Assembly: GCF_014649035.1 (NCBI RefSeq)
Contig: NZ_BMSG01000004.1
Location: 273,735-337,734, forward strand
DNA from: Streptomyces sindenensis
GTDB lineage: Bacteria > Actinomycetota > Actinomycetes > Streptomycetales > Streptomycetaceae
Reading direction: 5' to 3'
DNA length: 64,000 bases
Positions 41,912 to 49,803 of the stretch are shown here, one piece after another. Each line of letters begins with the position of its first letter. Position 1 is the first letter of the stretch. The notes beneath the pieces are model-generated. The model did no database searches and was not told the origin of the DNA. It worked only from the letters and a program-made list of their open reading frames with translations. The position numbers and the translations under genes were made by a program.

Positions 41912-42399
41912 TGACCTCTGTCCCGAGCGCCTCGCCCGACCTCTCCGCCATTCCCGACGCGGAGCTGCTGCGACTGGATCACCAGGTGTGCTTCTCGCTG
42001 CACGCCGCCTCGCGGGCGTTCGGCGGCTACTACCGGCGGGCGCTCAAGGATCTCGGCCTCACCTACTCGCAGTACCTGGTGATGCTGGTCCTCTGGGAGC
42101 AGGGCCCGCAGCCGGTCAAGGCCATCGGGGGGCGTCTCCACCTGGACTCGGGGACCCTGTCACCCCTCCTGAAGCGGCTGGAGAGCGCCGGGCTGGTCCG
42201 GCGTGAACGCAGCCGCGAGGACGAGCGCTCCGTCGTGATCGAACTGACCTCTGAGGGTGCGGGCCTGCGCGAGCGCGCCCTGTCCGTCCCCCGTGGCGTG
42301 CTGGCTGCCACGGGCCTGTCGCTGGAGGAGGTTCTCGGGCTGCAGGAGGTGCTGGGGCGGCTCACGGGTGCGCTGGGGGAGGTGGTCGACGGCGACTGA
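41911..42399 (+). CDS. ohrR: MarR-family organic peroxide sensor OhrR
   Basis: Dimeric repressor of 162 residues. The redox Cys lies at about residue 27 in LDHQVCFSLHAASRAF, as in OhrR proteins. The winged helix follows (VKAIGGRLHLDSGTLSPLLK, then VRRERSREDERSVVIELTSE). Oxidation of the Cys by organic peroxides releases the operator and induces ohr. The palindrome at 41859-41873 is the likely site. The gene has no ribosome site and is probably leaderless. Confidence 0.94.
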   Translation: MTSVPSASPDLSAIPDAELLRLDHQVCFSLHAASRAFGGYYRRALKDLGLTYSQYLVMLVLWEQGPQPVKAIGGRLHLDSGTLSPLLKRLESAGLVRRERSREDERSVVIELTSEGAGLRERALSVPRGVLAATGLSLEEVLGLQEVLGRLTGALGEVVDGD

Positions 42400-42446
42400 G
42401 AGATCGGACAGCGTTACCTGTCACTTCACTGGGGCGACAAACTCAA

Positions 42447-42475
42447 TTGTCCGTGCGATCCGTGACAGCTAAAAT
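42447..42475 (+). promoter_or_regulatory. Leaderless promoter for the gene at 42482
   Basis: TTGTCC (42447-42452), 17 bases, TAAAAT (42470-42475), six bases, then ATG. This is the best -35/-10 pair on this strand in the area. The same stretch contains GACAA/TTGTC inverted half-sites (42436-42451) resembling the ohr operator half-site AATTGT. Confidence 0.6.
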
Positions 42476-42481
42476 TGTCGC

Positions 42482-43108
42482 ATGGATGATGTGAAGGCGA
42501 TCCCGACCCCTGATCAGAGCGACGAGAACTTCTGGGCCACGGTCCTCACCCCGGTCGACCCCGCCTGGAACGAGCCCGTTGACGACGACACGTTCGCCAT
42601 GGACGAGCAACTGCTCGCAGCGGTCCGGTCGCTGGCCGAACGGATCTCGACGCGCGCGGTGGCCTACCGCACCGCCGAAAAGCCCTTCGACGCCGCGCTC
42701 ATGGCCGCGCCCGACGTGCAGCTGGCGATGCTGCGCTCGCTCTACGAAGCCAAGCGGTCCGTGGACCGGCTGGCCGAGAGCGCGGCCACCGTCGCTGGTC
42801 GCGGCGGATGCAGCTACGCACAGCTCGGCGCGGCCTGGGGTGGCATCAAGCGCCAGTCGGCCCGCCTCAAGTGGCCCCACGCGGTACCGAAGAAGTCCGC
42901 CAGCGAGTCCATTCCGCTCCACTACGCGGGGGGCGACGCCGTGATTCACCACGACCCGGGCGCCGACGCCTGGTGGTACACCGCCACGGGCGCGGACCTG
43001 CGGGAGGACGAGTCCGAGGCCGTCCACGACACGTCCGCCGAGGCCATCGCGCGGGCGACCGAGTTTCTGCTGAATCACGCCCGGCCCACGCCGCCCGGAA
43101 CGAGGTGA
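42482..43108 (+). CDS. Hypothetical protein with a helix-turn-helix-like segment
   Basis: Protein of 208 residues of unknown function. A central helical region (about 40-105) precedes a short helix-turn-helix-like pattern, CSYAQLGAAWGGIKRQSARL (about 110-130), as in small actinobacterial proteins with sigma-region-4-like motifs. The C-terminal part (about 145-200) is acidic and contains GADAWWYTATGADL. No signal peptide. It is transcribed from its own promoter just after ohrR, with peroxide-operator-like half-sites nearby, so a link to the peroxide response is possible but unproven. Confidence 0.65.
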   Translation: MDDVKAIPTPDQSDENFWATVLTPVDPAWNEPVDDDTFAMDEQLLAAVRSLAERISTRAVAYRTAEKPFDAALMAAPDVQLAMLRSLYEAKRSVDRLAESAATVAGRGGCSYAQLGAAWGGIKRQSARLKWPHAVPKKSASESIPLHYAGGDAVIHHDPGADAWWYTATGADLREDESEAVHDTSAEAIARATEFLLNHARPTPPGTR

Positions 43109-43133
43109 CCACCAGGGGGGCTGACGACAGGTC

Positions 43134-43772
43134 CTAGCCGCCGTAGACCCCGCCGGCCCCCCGGTGGAAGTCCCAGGCCTCGACGTCGCGGTAGTGGATC
43201 GGCCCGGGGCCGCGGCCGATGTTGCTGCCGACCAGGTGGAGGCGCCCGGCCACCCAGCCCCGGCCGGCGAACGCGGTGAGTGAGGCCGCGGCCTCCACCG
43301 TGTTCGTGTGGTCGCCCCGGCGGGACCGGGCCAGCGTCAGATGCGGCCGGAGCGGCCGCTCGGGAAAGGAGACCCCGCACTCCCTGACGAGGGCGCGTAC
43401 GTCGGCGGCGAGGCGGTGCAGCCCGTCGAGGTCCCCCGTGACCCCGGTCCACAACACCCGTTCGTCGAAGTGCCCGCCGCCGCGCAGCGCCAGCCGCAAC
43501 GGCCGCTGCCGGGCCGCGAGCCCGGCCAGCGGGTTCATCAGGGGCGGAACGGCGGCGACCGGAAGTTCCCCGAGGAACGCCAGGGTGATGTGCCAGTCCT
43601 CGATGCGGTTCCACCGCATGCGGGGGTAGGCGTCATAGGCCGGACGCAGTACCTGCTCCAGCTCCTCCTTCGCGTCGTCGGGCGGCGCGAGCGCCAGGAA
43701 CACGCGGGTCGTCGGGGCCGGGGCACGTCCGTCCGCAGGGCGGCCGGTCACGGCTTCGAGCGGTTCGTTCAC
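43134..43772 (-). CDS. 2',3'-cyclic phosphodiesterase/2'-5' RNA ligase-like protein (ThpR family)
   Basis: Member of the 2H phosphoesterase superfamily, 212 residues. The two catalytic HxT motifs are DWHITLAFLG (about 62) and RPHLTLARS (about 143). ThpR-type enzymes hydrolyse 2',3'-cyclic phosphate ends of RNA and can ligate tRNA halves in vitro. The GTG at 43772 lies seven bases after TACGGT and looks leaderless; an in-frame GTG at 43799 is an alternative start. It stands alone. Confidence 0.87.
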   Translation of the reverse strand: MNEPLEAVTGRPADGRAPAPTTRVFLALAPPDDAKEELEQVLRPAYDAYPRMRWNRIEDWHITLAFLGELPVAAVPPLMNPLAGLAARQRPLRLALRGGGHFDERVLWTGVTGDLDGLHRLAADVRALVRECGVSFPERPLRPHLTLARSRRGDHTNTVEAAASLTAFAGRGWVAGRLHLVGSNIGRGPGPIHYRDVEAWDFHRGAGGVYGG

Positions 43773-43799
43773 CTGCCGTACCGTACGTGCAGCCCACAC

Positions 43800-44092
43800 C
43801 CGCGTCGCGACGCGGGGCCGACGAACGGCTCCGGCGCCCGCCGGGCGAGCGGCGCTGCTCGCCGCCGTCCGTCGATGCGACCCTCAGCCGTTCACCTGCG
43901 CAGCCGCGTTGCCGGGTTTCCGTGCCGCCGGGTTTCCGTGCCGCCGCGCCGGTCGCAGTCGTGGTGGCCACGGCCGTCGCTGCCGTCGTCGTCCGCAGGC
44001 AGGGACAGGGGCAGGCGCGGGAGATCCGGATCGCCGTTGGGGCAAAGGGGGGCCACGGGCCCGCTCCGGACATCGGCTCCGCCCGGGACGGC
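43800..44092. other. Gap with a short tandem repeat
   Basis: No gene is supported. GCCGGGTTTCCGTGCC occurs twice in tandem (43911-43926 and 43927-43942). The sequence is otherwise ordinary GC-rich spacer downstream of the exporter gene. Confidence 0.6.
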
Positions 44093-45748
44093 TCAGGCCG
44101 TCGTCGCCGCGTCGACCCGTTCCGTGGAGGCCAGGGGCTCCGCGGCATCCGGCCCGGCGGGCTGCTCGGCGTTCGCCCCGGTACGGGCGGGACGTCGCGG
44201 CCCCCGGACCAGGACGTAGAGGAACAGAGCTGCCATCACGGCGGCCCCCGCCCACATGGCGTTCTGCCAGCCGTCGACGAACGACCGGCGTCCGGCGTCG
44301 ATCAGCGCCTGGGCGTAGGGGCCCGCGCCGTTCGCGGCCTCGACGGCGTTGGCGACGCCTCCGCGCGCGATGTCGGCCGGACCCTCCGGGACCCCGGCGA
44401 GTCGGCCGTCGATGGCACCGCGATAGCCGGCGGACAGCAGCGCGCCGAGGAGGGCGACGCCGAGCGCGGTGCCCAACTCCCGGGTCACGTCGTTCAGCGC
44501 GGACGCGACCCCCTGGCGCTCGCGCGGCAGCGCGCCTGTGATGGCTTCGGTGGAGGGCGTCATCGCCAGGCCCATGCCGAGCCCCATCGCCAGCATGCCG
44601 GGAAGGACGGACAGGTAGCCGCCGTCGACCGAGACGATCCCGGCCATGACCGCGAGCCCCACGCCCGCCAGCAGGATGCCCGTGGCCATGGTCGCGCGGG
44701 CGCCGATGCGCCCGGCGAGGTGCGGGGCCAGGCCCGGGGCCATCATCATCAGAACGGCCGTGGGCATGAGAGCCAGCGTGGACAGCAGCCCGGACCAGCC
44801 GAGTACGGCCTGGAGGAACGGGAAGAGGACCACGAAGATGCCCGCCTGCACCCCGAAGACCACCAGCAGGGTGACCGAACCTCCGGCCAGTGCGCGCTCG
44901 CCGAACAGCCGGACGTCCAGGAGCGCTCCCTCCCCGCGGCGCAGCTCCCAGGCCACGAAACCGGCGGCGGCGATCACCCCGACGACAAGACCGAGCAGCG
45001 TCACCGGCGCGGTCCAGCCGCGCTCCGGTCCTTCCTGCAGGACGAAGATGAGCCCGACCACCGCCACGACCGAGGTCAGCGCACCACCGACGTCGAACCC
45101 GTGCCGCGACCTCTCGCGGGAGTCGGGAACGAACCGCAGCGTCATCACCAGAGCGACGGCGCCGAGAACCAGCGGGGACACGAACAGCCACCGCCAGCTC
45201 GCCGCGTCGACCAGCGCGGCCGAGAGGAACATGCCCAGAACGCCGCCGCCTCCCGCGACCCCGGTCCACACCCCGATCGCCCGGCCCCGCTCCTCCTCCG
45301 GGAAGGTCGAGGTGATCACGGCGAGGGTGATCGGCATGATCATGGCCGCGCCCACCCCGCTGAACAGACGGGCGGCGAGCATGACCTCGGCCGACGGCGC
45401 GAGACCCGCCACCACACCGGCCAGGCCGAAGACGACGAGACCGGCCACCAGCACGGGCTTGCGGCCCAGCCGGTCGCCGATCGCGCCGAGCGGCAACAGC
45501 AGGGCGGCCAGGCCGAGGGTGTAGATGTTGATGATCCACAGGATCGTGCTCTGCGAGGCGTCGAACGCGACGGCCAGGTCGGGCTGGGCGACGTTGAGCC
45601 CCGAGACCGAGGCGATCACGGCCATCAGCGCGATGCACACGGTGATCAGGATCGTGCGGCGCTGACGCGCGTCGGGCACAGCCTCGCCCGACGTGTCCGG
45701 GGCGTCGTCCGGACCGACGCCCACCGGACCGGGATGGTTCGTACTCAT
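44093..45748 (-). CDS. MFS drug exporter, DHA2 (14-TMS) family
   Basis: Proton-coupled efflux pump of 551 residues with about 14 transmembrane segments. Motif A is LGAIGDRLGRKPVLVAGLVV near residue 78. Motif C-like GVAGGGGVLGMFLSAALVD lies in the fifth segment region. The EmrB/QacA family exports drugs or the cell's own antibiotics. GAGGAA precedes the ATG. It is divergent from an XRE-cupin regulator, with a perfect palindrome between them, so substrate-dependent repression is likely. Confidence 0.92.
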   Translation of the reverse strand: MSTNHPGPVGVGPDDAPDTSGEAVPDARQRRTILITVCIALMAVIASVSGLNVAQPDLAVAFDASQSTILWIINIYTLGLAALLLPLGAIGDRLGRKPVLVAGLVVFGLAGVVAGLAPSAEVMLAARLFSGVGAAMIMPITLAVITSTFPEEERGRAIGVWTGVAGGGGVLGMFLSAALVDAASWRWLFVSPLVLGAVALVMTLRFVPDSRERSRHGFDVGGALTSVVAVVGLIFVLQEGPERGWTAPVTLLGLVVGVIAAAGFVAWELRRGEGALLDVRLFGERALAGGSVTLLVVFGVQAGIFVVLFPFLQAVLGWSGLLSTLALMPTAVLMMMAPGLAPHLAGRIGARATMATGILLAGVGLAVMAGIVSVDGGYLSVLPGMLAMGLGMGLAMTPSTEAITGALPRERQGVASALNDVTRELGTALGVALLGALLSAGYRGAIDGRLAGVPEGPADIARGGVANAVEAANGAGPYAQALIDAGRRSFVDGWQNAMWAGAAVMAALFLYVLVRGPRRPARTGANAEQPAGPDAAEPLASTERVDAATTA

Positions 45749-45825
45749 GGATTCCTCTTCCGTGCGAGCGAGCCCACCGGTTCCGGGGCCGACCACGGAC
45801 GACGCTAAGCACACCTTGCACAGAT

Positions 45826-45841
45826 GGCATACACTTATGCC
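45826..45841. promoter_or_regulatory. Operator palindrome between exporter and XRE-cupin genes
   Basis: GGCATA-CACT-TATGCC is a perfect 6-bp inverted repeat. It overlaps a TACACT -10 box (45830-45835) that lies seven bases before the regulator ATG, so binding there would block the regulator's own, apparently leaderless, transcript. Confidence 0.55.
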
Positions 45842-45842
45842 T

Positions 45843-46460
45843 ATGACGCAAGAAGATGGTGAGCTGGACAGCCTGGTACGCAAACGGATCCGCGCCCTGC
45901 GCGTGGCCCAGGGCTGGTCCTTGGAGGAGCTGGCCGCCCGGGCGAAGGTCAGCCAGTCCACGCTCAGCCGCATCGAGAACGGCCGGCGCCGGCTGGCCCT
46001 GGACCAGCTCGTCACGCTCGCCCGCGCCCTGGACACCTCGCTCGACCAGCTCGTCGAGACCGCGTCCGACGACATCGTCTCCAACCCGATGATCGACGGG
46101 GCCCACGGTCAGATGCGGTGGCCCGTCAAGGCGGAGCCCGGCATGACGGTGATCCGCCAGCGCATGACCGAGCCGCCGCCCGACAACCCCTCACGTCTGC
46201 GCGCACATCCGGGCCGGGAGTGGCTCGTCGTCCTGTCCGGCACCGCGATCCTGCTCCTGGGCAACCGGCGCCTGCGGATCGAGACGAACCAGGCGGCGGA
46301 GTTCCCCACGATGCTCCCGCACGCGATCGGCGCCGAGGGCGGTCCGTGCGAGCTGCTGGGCATCTTCGACCGGGACGCCCGCCGCGGCCACCAGCGCGGA
46401 GAAGGCGTGGAGAAGCGCGGAGGAGGCACGGACAGGGAGGGGCCTCGCCGGTCATCATGA
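45843..46460 (+). CDS. XRE-family regulator with cupin domain
   Basis: Regulator of 205 residues. The N-terminal helix-turn-helix (about 10-68) has GWSLEELAARAKVSQSTLSR. The C-terminal cupin (about 95-180) has REWLVVLSGTAILLLGNRRL and LPHAIGAEGGP. A short Gly/Arg-rich tail ends inside a terminator stem. This architecture is common for repressors of efflux pumps, and the divergent neighbour is a DHA2 exporter. Confidence 0.9.
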   Translation: MTQEDGELDSLVRKRIRALRVAQGWSLEELAARAKVSQSTLSRIENGRRRLALDQLVTLARALDTSLDQLVETASDDIVSNPMIDGAHGQMRWPVKAEPGMTVIRQRMTEPPPDNPSRLRAHPGREWLVVLSGTAILLLGNRRLRIETNQAAEFPTMLPHAIGAEGGPCELLGIFDRDARRGHQRGEGVEKRGGGTDREGPRRSS

Positions 46461-46473
46461 CCGGCGAGGCCCC
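46439..46473 (+). terminator. Terminator overlapping the XRE-cupin stop codon
   Basis: A perfect 16-bp stem (46439-46454 with 46458-46473) with a three-base TCA loop. The stop codon TGA (46458-46460) is the first part of the right arm. Confidence 0.8.
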
Positions 46474-46517
46474 GCTCACGGTCCACGCGTGGCGAGGCCC
46501 CGCTCACGGTCCACGCG
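46463..46517. repeat. 28-bp direct tandem repeat
   Basis: A 27-base sequence starting GGCGAGGCCCCGCTCACGG at 46463 recurs exactly at 46491 after one intervening T. The first copy shares its start with the right arm of the preceding terminator. Confidence 0.85.
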
Positions 46518-46530
46518 GCCCCCGCGTGGA
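46510..46530 (-). terminator. Terminator after the sugar dehydrogenase gene
   Basis: TCCACGCG/CGCGTGGA forms an 8-bp perfect stem with a GCCCC loop. It lies 9 bases beyond the minus-strand stop at 46539. Confidence 0.6.
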
Positions 46531-46538
46531 TCAGCCGC

Positions 46539-47678
46539 TCACGCGGGATCGACGCGGGAGACGACGCCGTCGCTGCTGAGCACGTACAGCTCGCCGTCAC
46601 CGTCCTCCACGAACGAGATGACCTCCCCGCCGCTGACCCCGAGGTCACCGACGCCGGTCACCTCGCCGTTGTCCAGCTGGAGCGTCCGCAGGGTGCCGTC
46701 GCAGTAGTCGCTGAACACATAGCTCCCCCGGAGGTCCGGCAGCGCGTCGCCGCGGTAGACGAATCCGCCGGTCACCGAGCAGCCGAGGCCTGTGCGGTCG
46801 TACTCGTACACCGGCGGGACATGGTTCGCGGGCTCCGTGCCGCCCCGGAAGGGGTGCGTGCCCTCCATGGAGGCCCACCCGTAGTTCTCGCCGCCCTCGC
46901 TGTCCGCGGGGGCCCAGTCGATCTCCTCCCAGTCGCTCTGGCCGACGTCACCGATCAGCAGGTCGCCGGTGCCCGCGTCGAAGGAGAACCGCCACGGATT
47001 GCGCAGCCCGTACGCCCAGATCTCGTCCTTCGCGTTCGCGTCGTCCACGAACGGGTTGTCCGCCGGGATCGCGTACGGTTCGCCGCCGCTCGGGTCGATC
47101 CGCAGCAGCTTGCCGAGCAGGGTGTCGAGCTTCTGCCCGTTGCCATGCGGGTCGCCGCCCGAACCGCCGTCACCGAAGGCGATGTACAGGTAGCCGTCGG
47201 GGCCGAACCTGATGTCCCCGCCGTTGTGGTTCGCGTACGTCTGGGTCTGGGTGAGGACCGTGCGCCGTGTCTCCGGCTGGAGCCCGCCGTCCTCCACCGC
47301 GAACTCGTCGATCGTGCTGGTGCCTTCGAGATCGGTGTACGAGATGTAGAAGTGCGCGAACGTCTCGTCGAACGCGACGCCCAGCAGCCCGCGTTCGCCG
47401 TCGGTGGTGGTCTCGTCGGAGATGTCGAGGACGGGCTCCCCGAGCCCTGAATCGTCCAGAACTCTCACGGTGCCCGCGCGTTCGGCGATCCATACCGTGT
47501 CGTCCGGCCCGGCTGCCCCGGCCGACGGCCCCTGAGCCCTGGCCACTTCGGTCAGAGAGGCGCTGACCTGCTGAACGGGGGCGTCGGCGGGCTCGTCCGC
47601 CGACGCCGTGGCCAGTGCCAGGGATGTGACGAGGAAGAGTGTTCCGATGATCGCCGAGCTTCTGGTGCGAAATGTCAC
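46539..47678 (-). CDS. Secreted PQQ-dependent sugar dehydrogenase-like beta-propeller (GSDH family)
   Basis: Exported protein of 379 residues. A signal peptide (TRSSAIIGTLFLVTSLALAT) is followed by a six-bladed glucose/sorbosone dehydrogenase propeller. Family motifs are ERGLLGVAFDETFAHFYISY, NHNGGDIRFGPDGYLYIAFG, and YGLRNPWRFSFD. YVFSDYCDGTLR marks the last blade. Soluble GSDH enzymes oxidise aldoses with PQQ; many actinobacterial relatives have unknown substrates. AGGAGG precedes the GTG at 47678. Upstream is the shared region with CebR-type boxes, on the other strand. Confidence 0.9.
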   Translation of the reverse strand: MTFRTRSSAIIGTLFLVTSLALATASADEPADAPVQQVSASLTEVARAQGPSAGAAGPDDTVWIAERAGTVRVLDDSGLGEPVLDISDETTTDGERGLLGVAFDETFAHFYISYTDLEGTSTIDEFAVEDGGLQPETRRTVLTQTQTYANHNGGDIRFGPDGYLYIAFGDGGSGGDPHGNGQKLDTLLGKLLRIDPSGGEPYAIPADNPFVDDANAKDEIWAYGLRNPWRFSFDAGTGDLLIGDVGQSDWEEIDWAPADSEGGENYGWASMEGTHPFRGGTEPANHVPPVYEYDRTGLGCSVTGGFVYRGDALPDLRGSYVFSDYCDGTLRTLQLDNGEVTGVGDLGVSGGEVISFVEDGDGELYVLSSDGVVSRVDPA

Positions 47679-47874
47679 CGTGGCCTCCTGGAGGCGGCGA
47701 ATGGGGGGAGTCACCCGGCTGCTCGTACGGAGTTGAGTGGGGGTACGCGCCGGCAGGCAACCTGGGTGGGGGCGGTGTGTCACCGGCTAAGGGTGAGGAT
47801 AGAGGGACCGGCGCGGCCTGGACTAGACCAGCGTTGCCGCGTCTTCGGCCGAGAACCACTCGGTCTCCTGCGTA

Positions 47875-47888
47875 TGGGAGCGCTCCAA
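47875..47888 (+). promoter_or_regulatory. Upstream CebR-type operator
   Basis: TGGGAGCGCTCCAA matches the 14-bp CebR box TGGGAGCGCTCCCA at 13 positions. It lies 73 bases upstream of a second, perfect box. Confidence 0.75.
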
Positions 47889-47932
47889 TCCCGTCAACTG
47901 CCGCACAATGCAAGGTAATTGCGCCGGGCTGC

Positions 47933-47974
47933 TTGACAGGCGTTGGATGTCGCGTCACTTTGGGAGCGCTCCCA
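47933..47974 (+). promoter_or_regulatory. GH6 promoter with perfect CebR-type operator
   Basis: TTGACA (47933-47938), 17 bases, then CACTTT (47956-47961) forms the promoter. A perfect TGGGAGCGCTCCCA palindrome (47961-47974) overlaps the end of the -10 box and the start site, so a bound repressor would block transcription. CebR is the LacI-family cello-oligosaccharide sensor of Streptomyces. Confidence 0.85.
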
Positions 47975-48075
47975 CGCACGTTTCCCCCACCGAACACCTC
48001 ACCTCCTGAGCGTCACGGACCCCCGAACCGTCCGTCGACACCGCGACGGACGTACGAGAGGAGCACGGAGCCGCA

Positions 48076-49491
48076 ATGAGCAGCAGAGGCACCACCACAC
48101 CGCACGCACCACGGCACACCGCCGTCCCGCAGGCGCCCCGCCGAAGGGCCGCCGCCGCACTGTCCGCTCTGATCCTGGGCGCGTCACTCGCGGTCGCCGT
48201 TCCCGGACAGGCGTCGGCCGCGGCCCGCGTGGACAACCCCTATGAGGGCGCCACCGCCTACGTGAACCCCGACTGGTCCGCCAGGGCCGCCGCGGAACCC
48301 GGCGGAGCCGCCATCGCCGACGAGCCCTCGTTCGTCTGGATGGACCGCATCGCCGCGATCGACGGCACACCCGGCGCACGAGGTTTACGAGCGCACCTCG
48401 ACACCGCCGTGAGCCAGGGAGCCGACCTCTTCCAGGTCGTCATCTACAACCTGCCCGGCCGGGACTGCGCCGCGCTCGCCTCCAACGGCGAACTCGGCCC
48501 CGCCGAACTCGACCGCTACAAGAGCGACTACATCGACCCCATCGCCGACATCCTCGACGACCCCGCCTACGCCTCTCTGCGCATCGTCACACTCATCGAA
48601 CCGGACTCGCTGCCCAACCTCGTCACCAACGCCGGAGGCACGGCCGGTTCGACGCCCGAGTGCGCCACGATGAAGGCCAACGGCAACTACGAGAAGGGCA
48701 TCGGGTACGCCCTTCACACGCTCGGAGCCATCCCCAACGTCTACAACTACGTCGACGCGGCCCACCACGGCTGGCTCGGCTGGGACTCCAACTTCATCCC
48801 CGCCGCACAGCAGTTCAAGAAGGCCGCGACGATGGAGGGCGCCACCGTCGCCGATGTCCACGGCTTCATCGTGAACACCGCCAACTACTCGGCGCTCAAA
48901 GAACCGCACTTCGCGGTGACCGACTCCGTGAACGGCACCACGGTGCGCCAGTCGCGCTGGATCGACTGGAACCATTACGTCGACGAGCTCTCGTTCGCCC
49001 AGGCCCTGCGCACCGAACTGGTCCGCCAGGGCTTCGCCTCCGACCTCGGCATGCTCATCGACACCGCCCGCAACGGCTGGGGCGGCTCCGCCCGGCCCAC
49101 CGGCCCCGGGCCGCAGACGAGCGCCGACGCCTACGTCGACGGCAGCCGGACCGACCGCCGCATCCACGCCGGCAACTGGTGCAACCAGAGCGGCGCGGGC
49201 ATCGGCGAGAGGCCCACGGCCGCACCCGAGCCGGGGATCGACGCCTACGTCTGGGCCAAGCCCCCGGGCGAGTCCGACGGCAGCAGCGAGCCCATCGACA
49301 ACGACGAGGGCAAGGGCTTCGACCGGATGTGCGACCCGACGTACACCGGCAACGGCCGCAACGGCTACAACCTCACCGGCGCCCTGCCGAACTCCCCGGT
49401 GGCCGGGCACTGGTTCTCCGGACAGTTCCAGGAACTGCTCCGCAACGCCCACCCGCCGCTCGACGGAGGCAGCGGCACCGCGGGCCGGTGA
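48076..49491 (+). CDS. Secreted GH6 cellulase (endo- or exo-beta-1,4-glucanase)
   Basis: Exported glycoside hydrolase of 471 residues. The signal peptide ends at ASAAA near residue 55. The GH6 fold shows VVIYNLPGRDCAALASNGEL near residue 140 with a candidate catalytic Asp, RIVTLIEPDSLPNLVTN, WLGWDSN and late HAGNWCNQSGAGIGERP. No cellulose-binding module is visible, unlike many secreted cellulases. It degrades cellulose outside the cell. Two CebR-type boxes upstream indicate induction by cello-oligosaccharides. A hairpin at 49553-49588 terminates the message. Confidence 0.92.
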   Translation: MSSRGTTTPHAPRHTAVPQAPRRRAAAALSALILGASLAVAVPGQASAAARVDNPYEGATAYVNPDWSARAAAEPGGAAIADEPSFVWMDRIAAIDGTPGARGLRAHLDTAVSQGADLFQVVIYNLPGRDCAALASNGELGPAELDRYKSDYIDPIADILDDPAYASLRIVTLIEPDSLPNLVTNAGGTAGSTPECATMKANGNYEKGIGYALHTLGAIPNVYNYVDAAHHGWLGWDSNFIPAAQQFKKAATMEGATVADVHGFIVNTANYSALKEPHFAVTDSVNGTTVRQSRWIDWNHYVDELSFAQALRTELVRQGFASDLGMLIDTARNGWGGSARPTGPGPQTSADAYVDGSRTDRRIHAGNWCNQSGAGIGERPTAAPEPGIDAYVWAKPPGESDGSSEPIDNDEGKGFDRMCDPTYTGNGRNGYNLTGALPNSPVAGHWFSGQFQELLRNAHPPLDGGSGTAGR

Positions 49492-49552
49492 CACGCACGG
49501 CCGGTGACTCACACGGGCCGGTGAAACACGCGGGCCGGTGAAACACGCGGGC
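49484..49552. repeat. 16/17-bp repeats after the GH6 gene
   Basis: Four consecutive units share GGCCGGTGA followed by ACACG-like bases: two 16-bp versions and two exact 17-bp versions (GGGCCGGTGAAACACGC). The array begins at the stop codon of the cellulase gene and ends in the terminator stem. Confidence 0.75.
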
Positions 49553-49588
49553 CGTGGCCGACGGGAACCGTTCCCCGACGGCCACGGT
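49553..49588 (+). terminator. Terminator after the GH6 gene
   Basis: CCGTGGCCG pairs with CGGCCACGG and the stem continues, with one mismatch and a bulge, through CGGGAAC/GTTCCCCG to a tight loop. Confidence 0.65.
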
Positions 49589-49620
49589 CCGCGCGCCCGG
49601 TTCAGCACACGTCGACGCGG

Positions 49621-49750
49621 TCACCGGAACTGGTCGTTCAGCGCGGCGGACGCCTTCACCGGCAGGGTGACCCTGGCGGCCCTGGGCACGGCGCTCCAGG
49701 TCGCCCCCTGGCCGGCGCCGTCGCTGAAGAAGTACGCCGAACCGGACCAC
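49621..49750 (-). pseudogene. Possible C-terminal fragment of a secreted protein
   Basis: One minus-strand frame reads SGSAYFFSDGAGQGATWSAV, then about 20 further residues (including RVTLPVKASAALND) to a stop at 49621. It looks protein-like, but the frame does not continue into any start codon. I could not assign a family, and it may be chance. Confidence 0.25.
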
Positions 49751-49803
49751 CGCCACGGCCACCGCCGCCGGAGACGGAGACCGAAGCCCCGGTCGTGCGC
49801 GGC

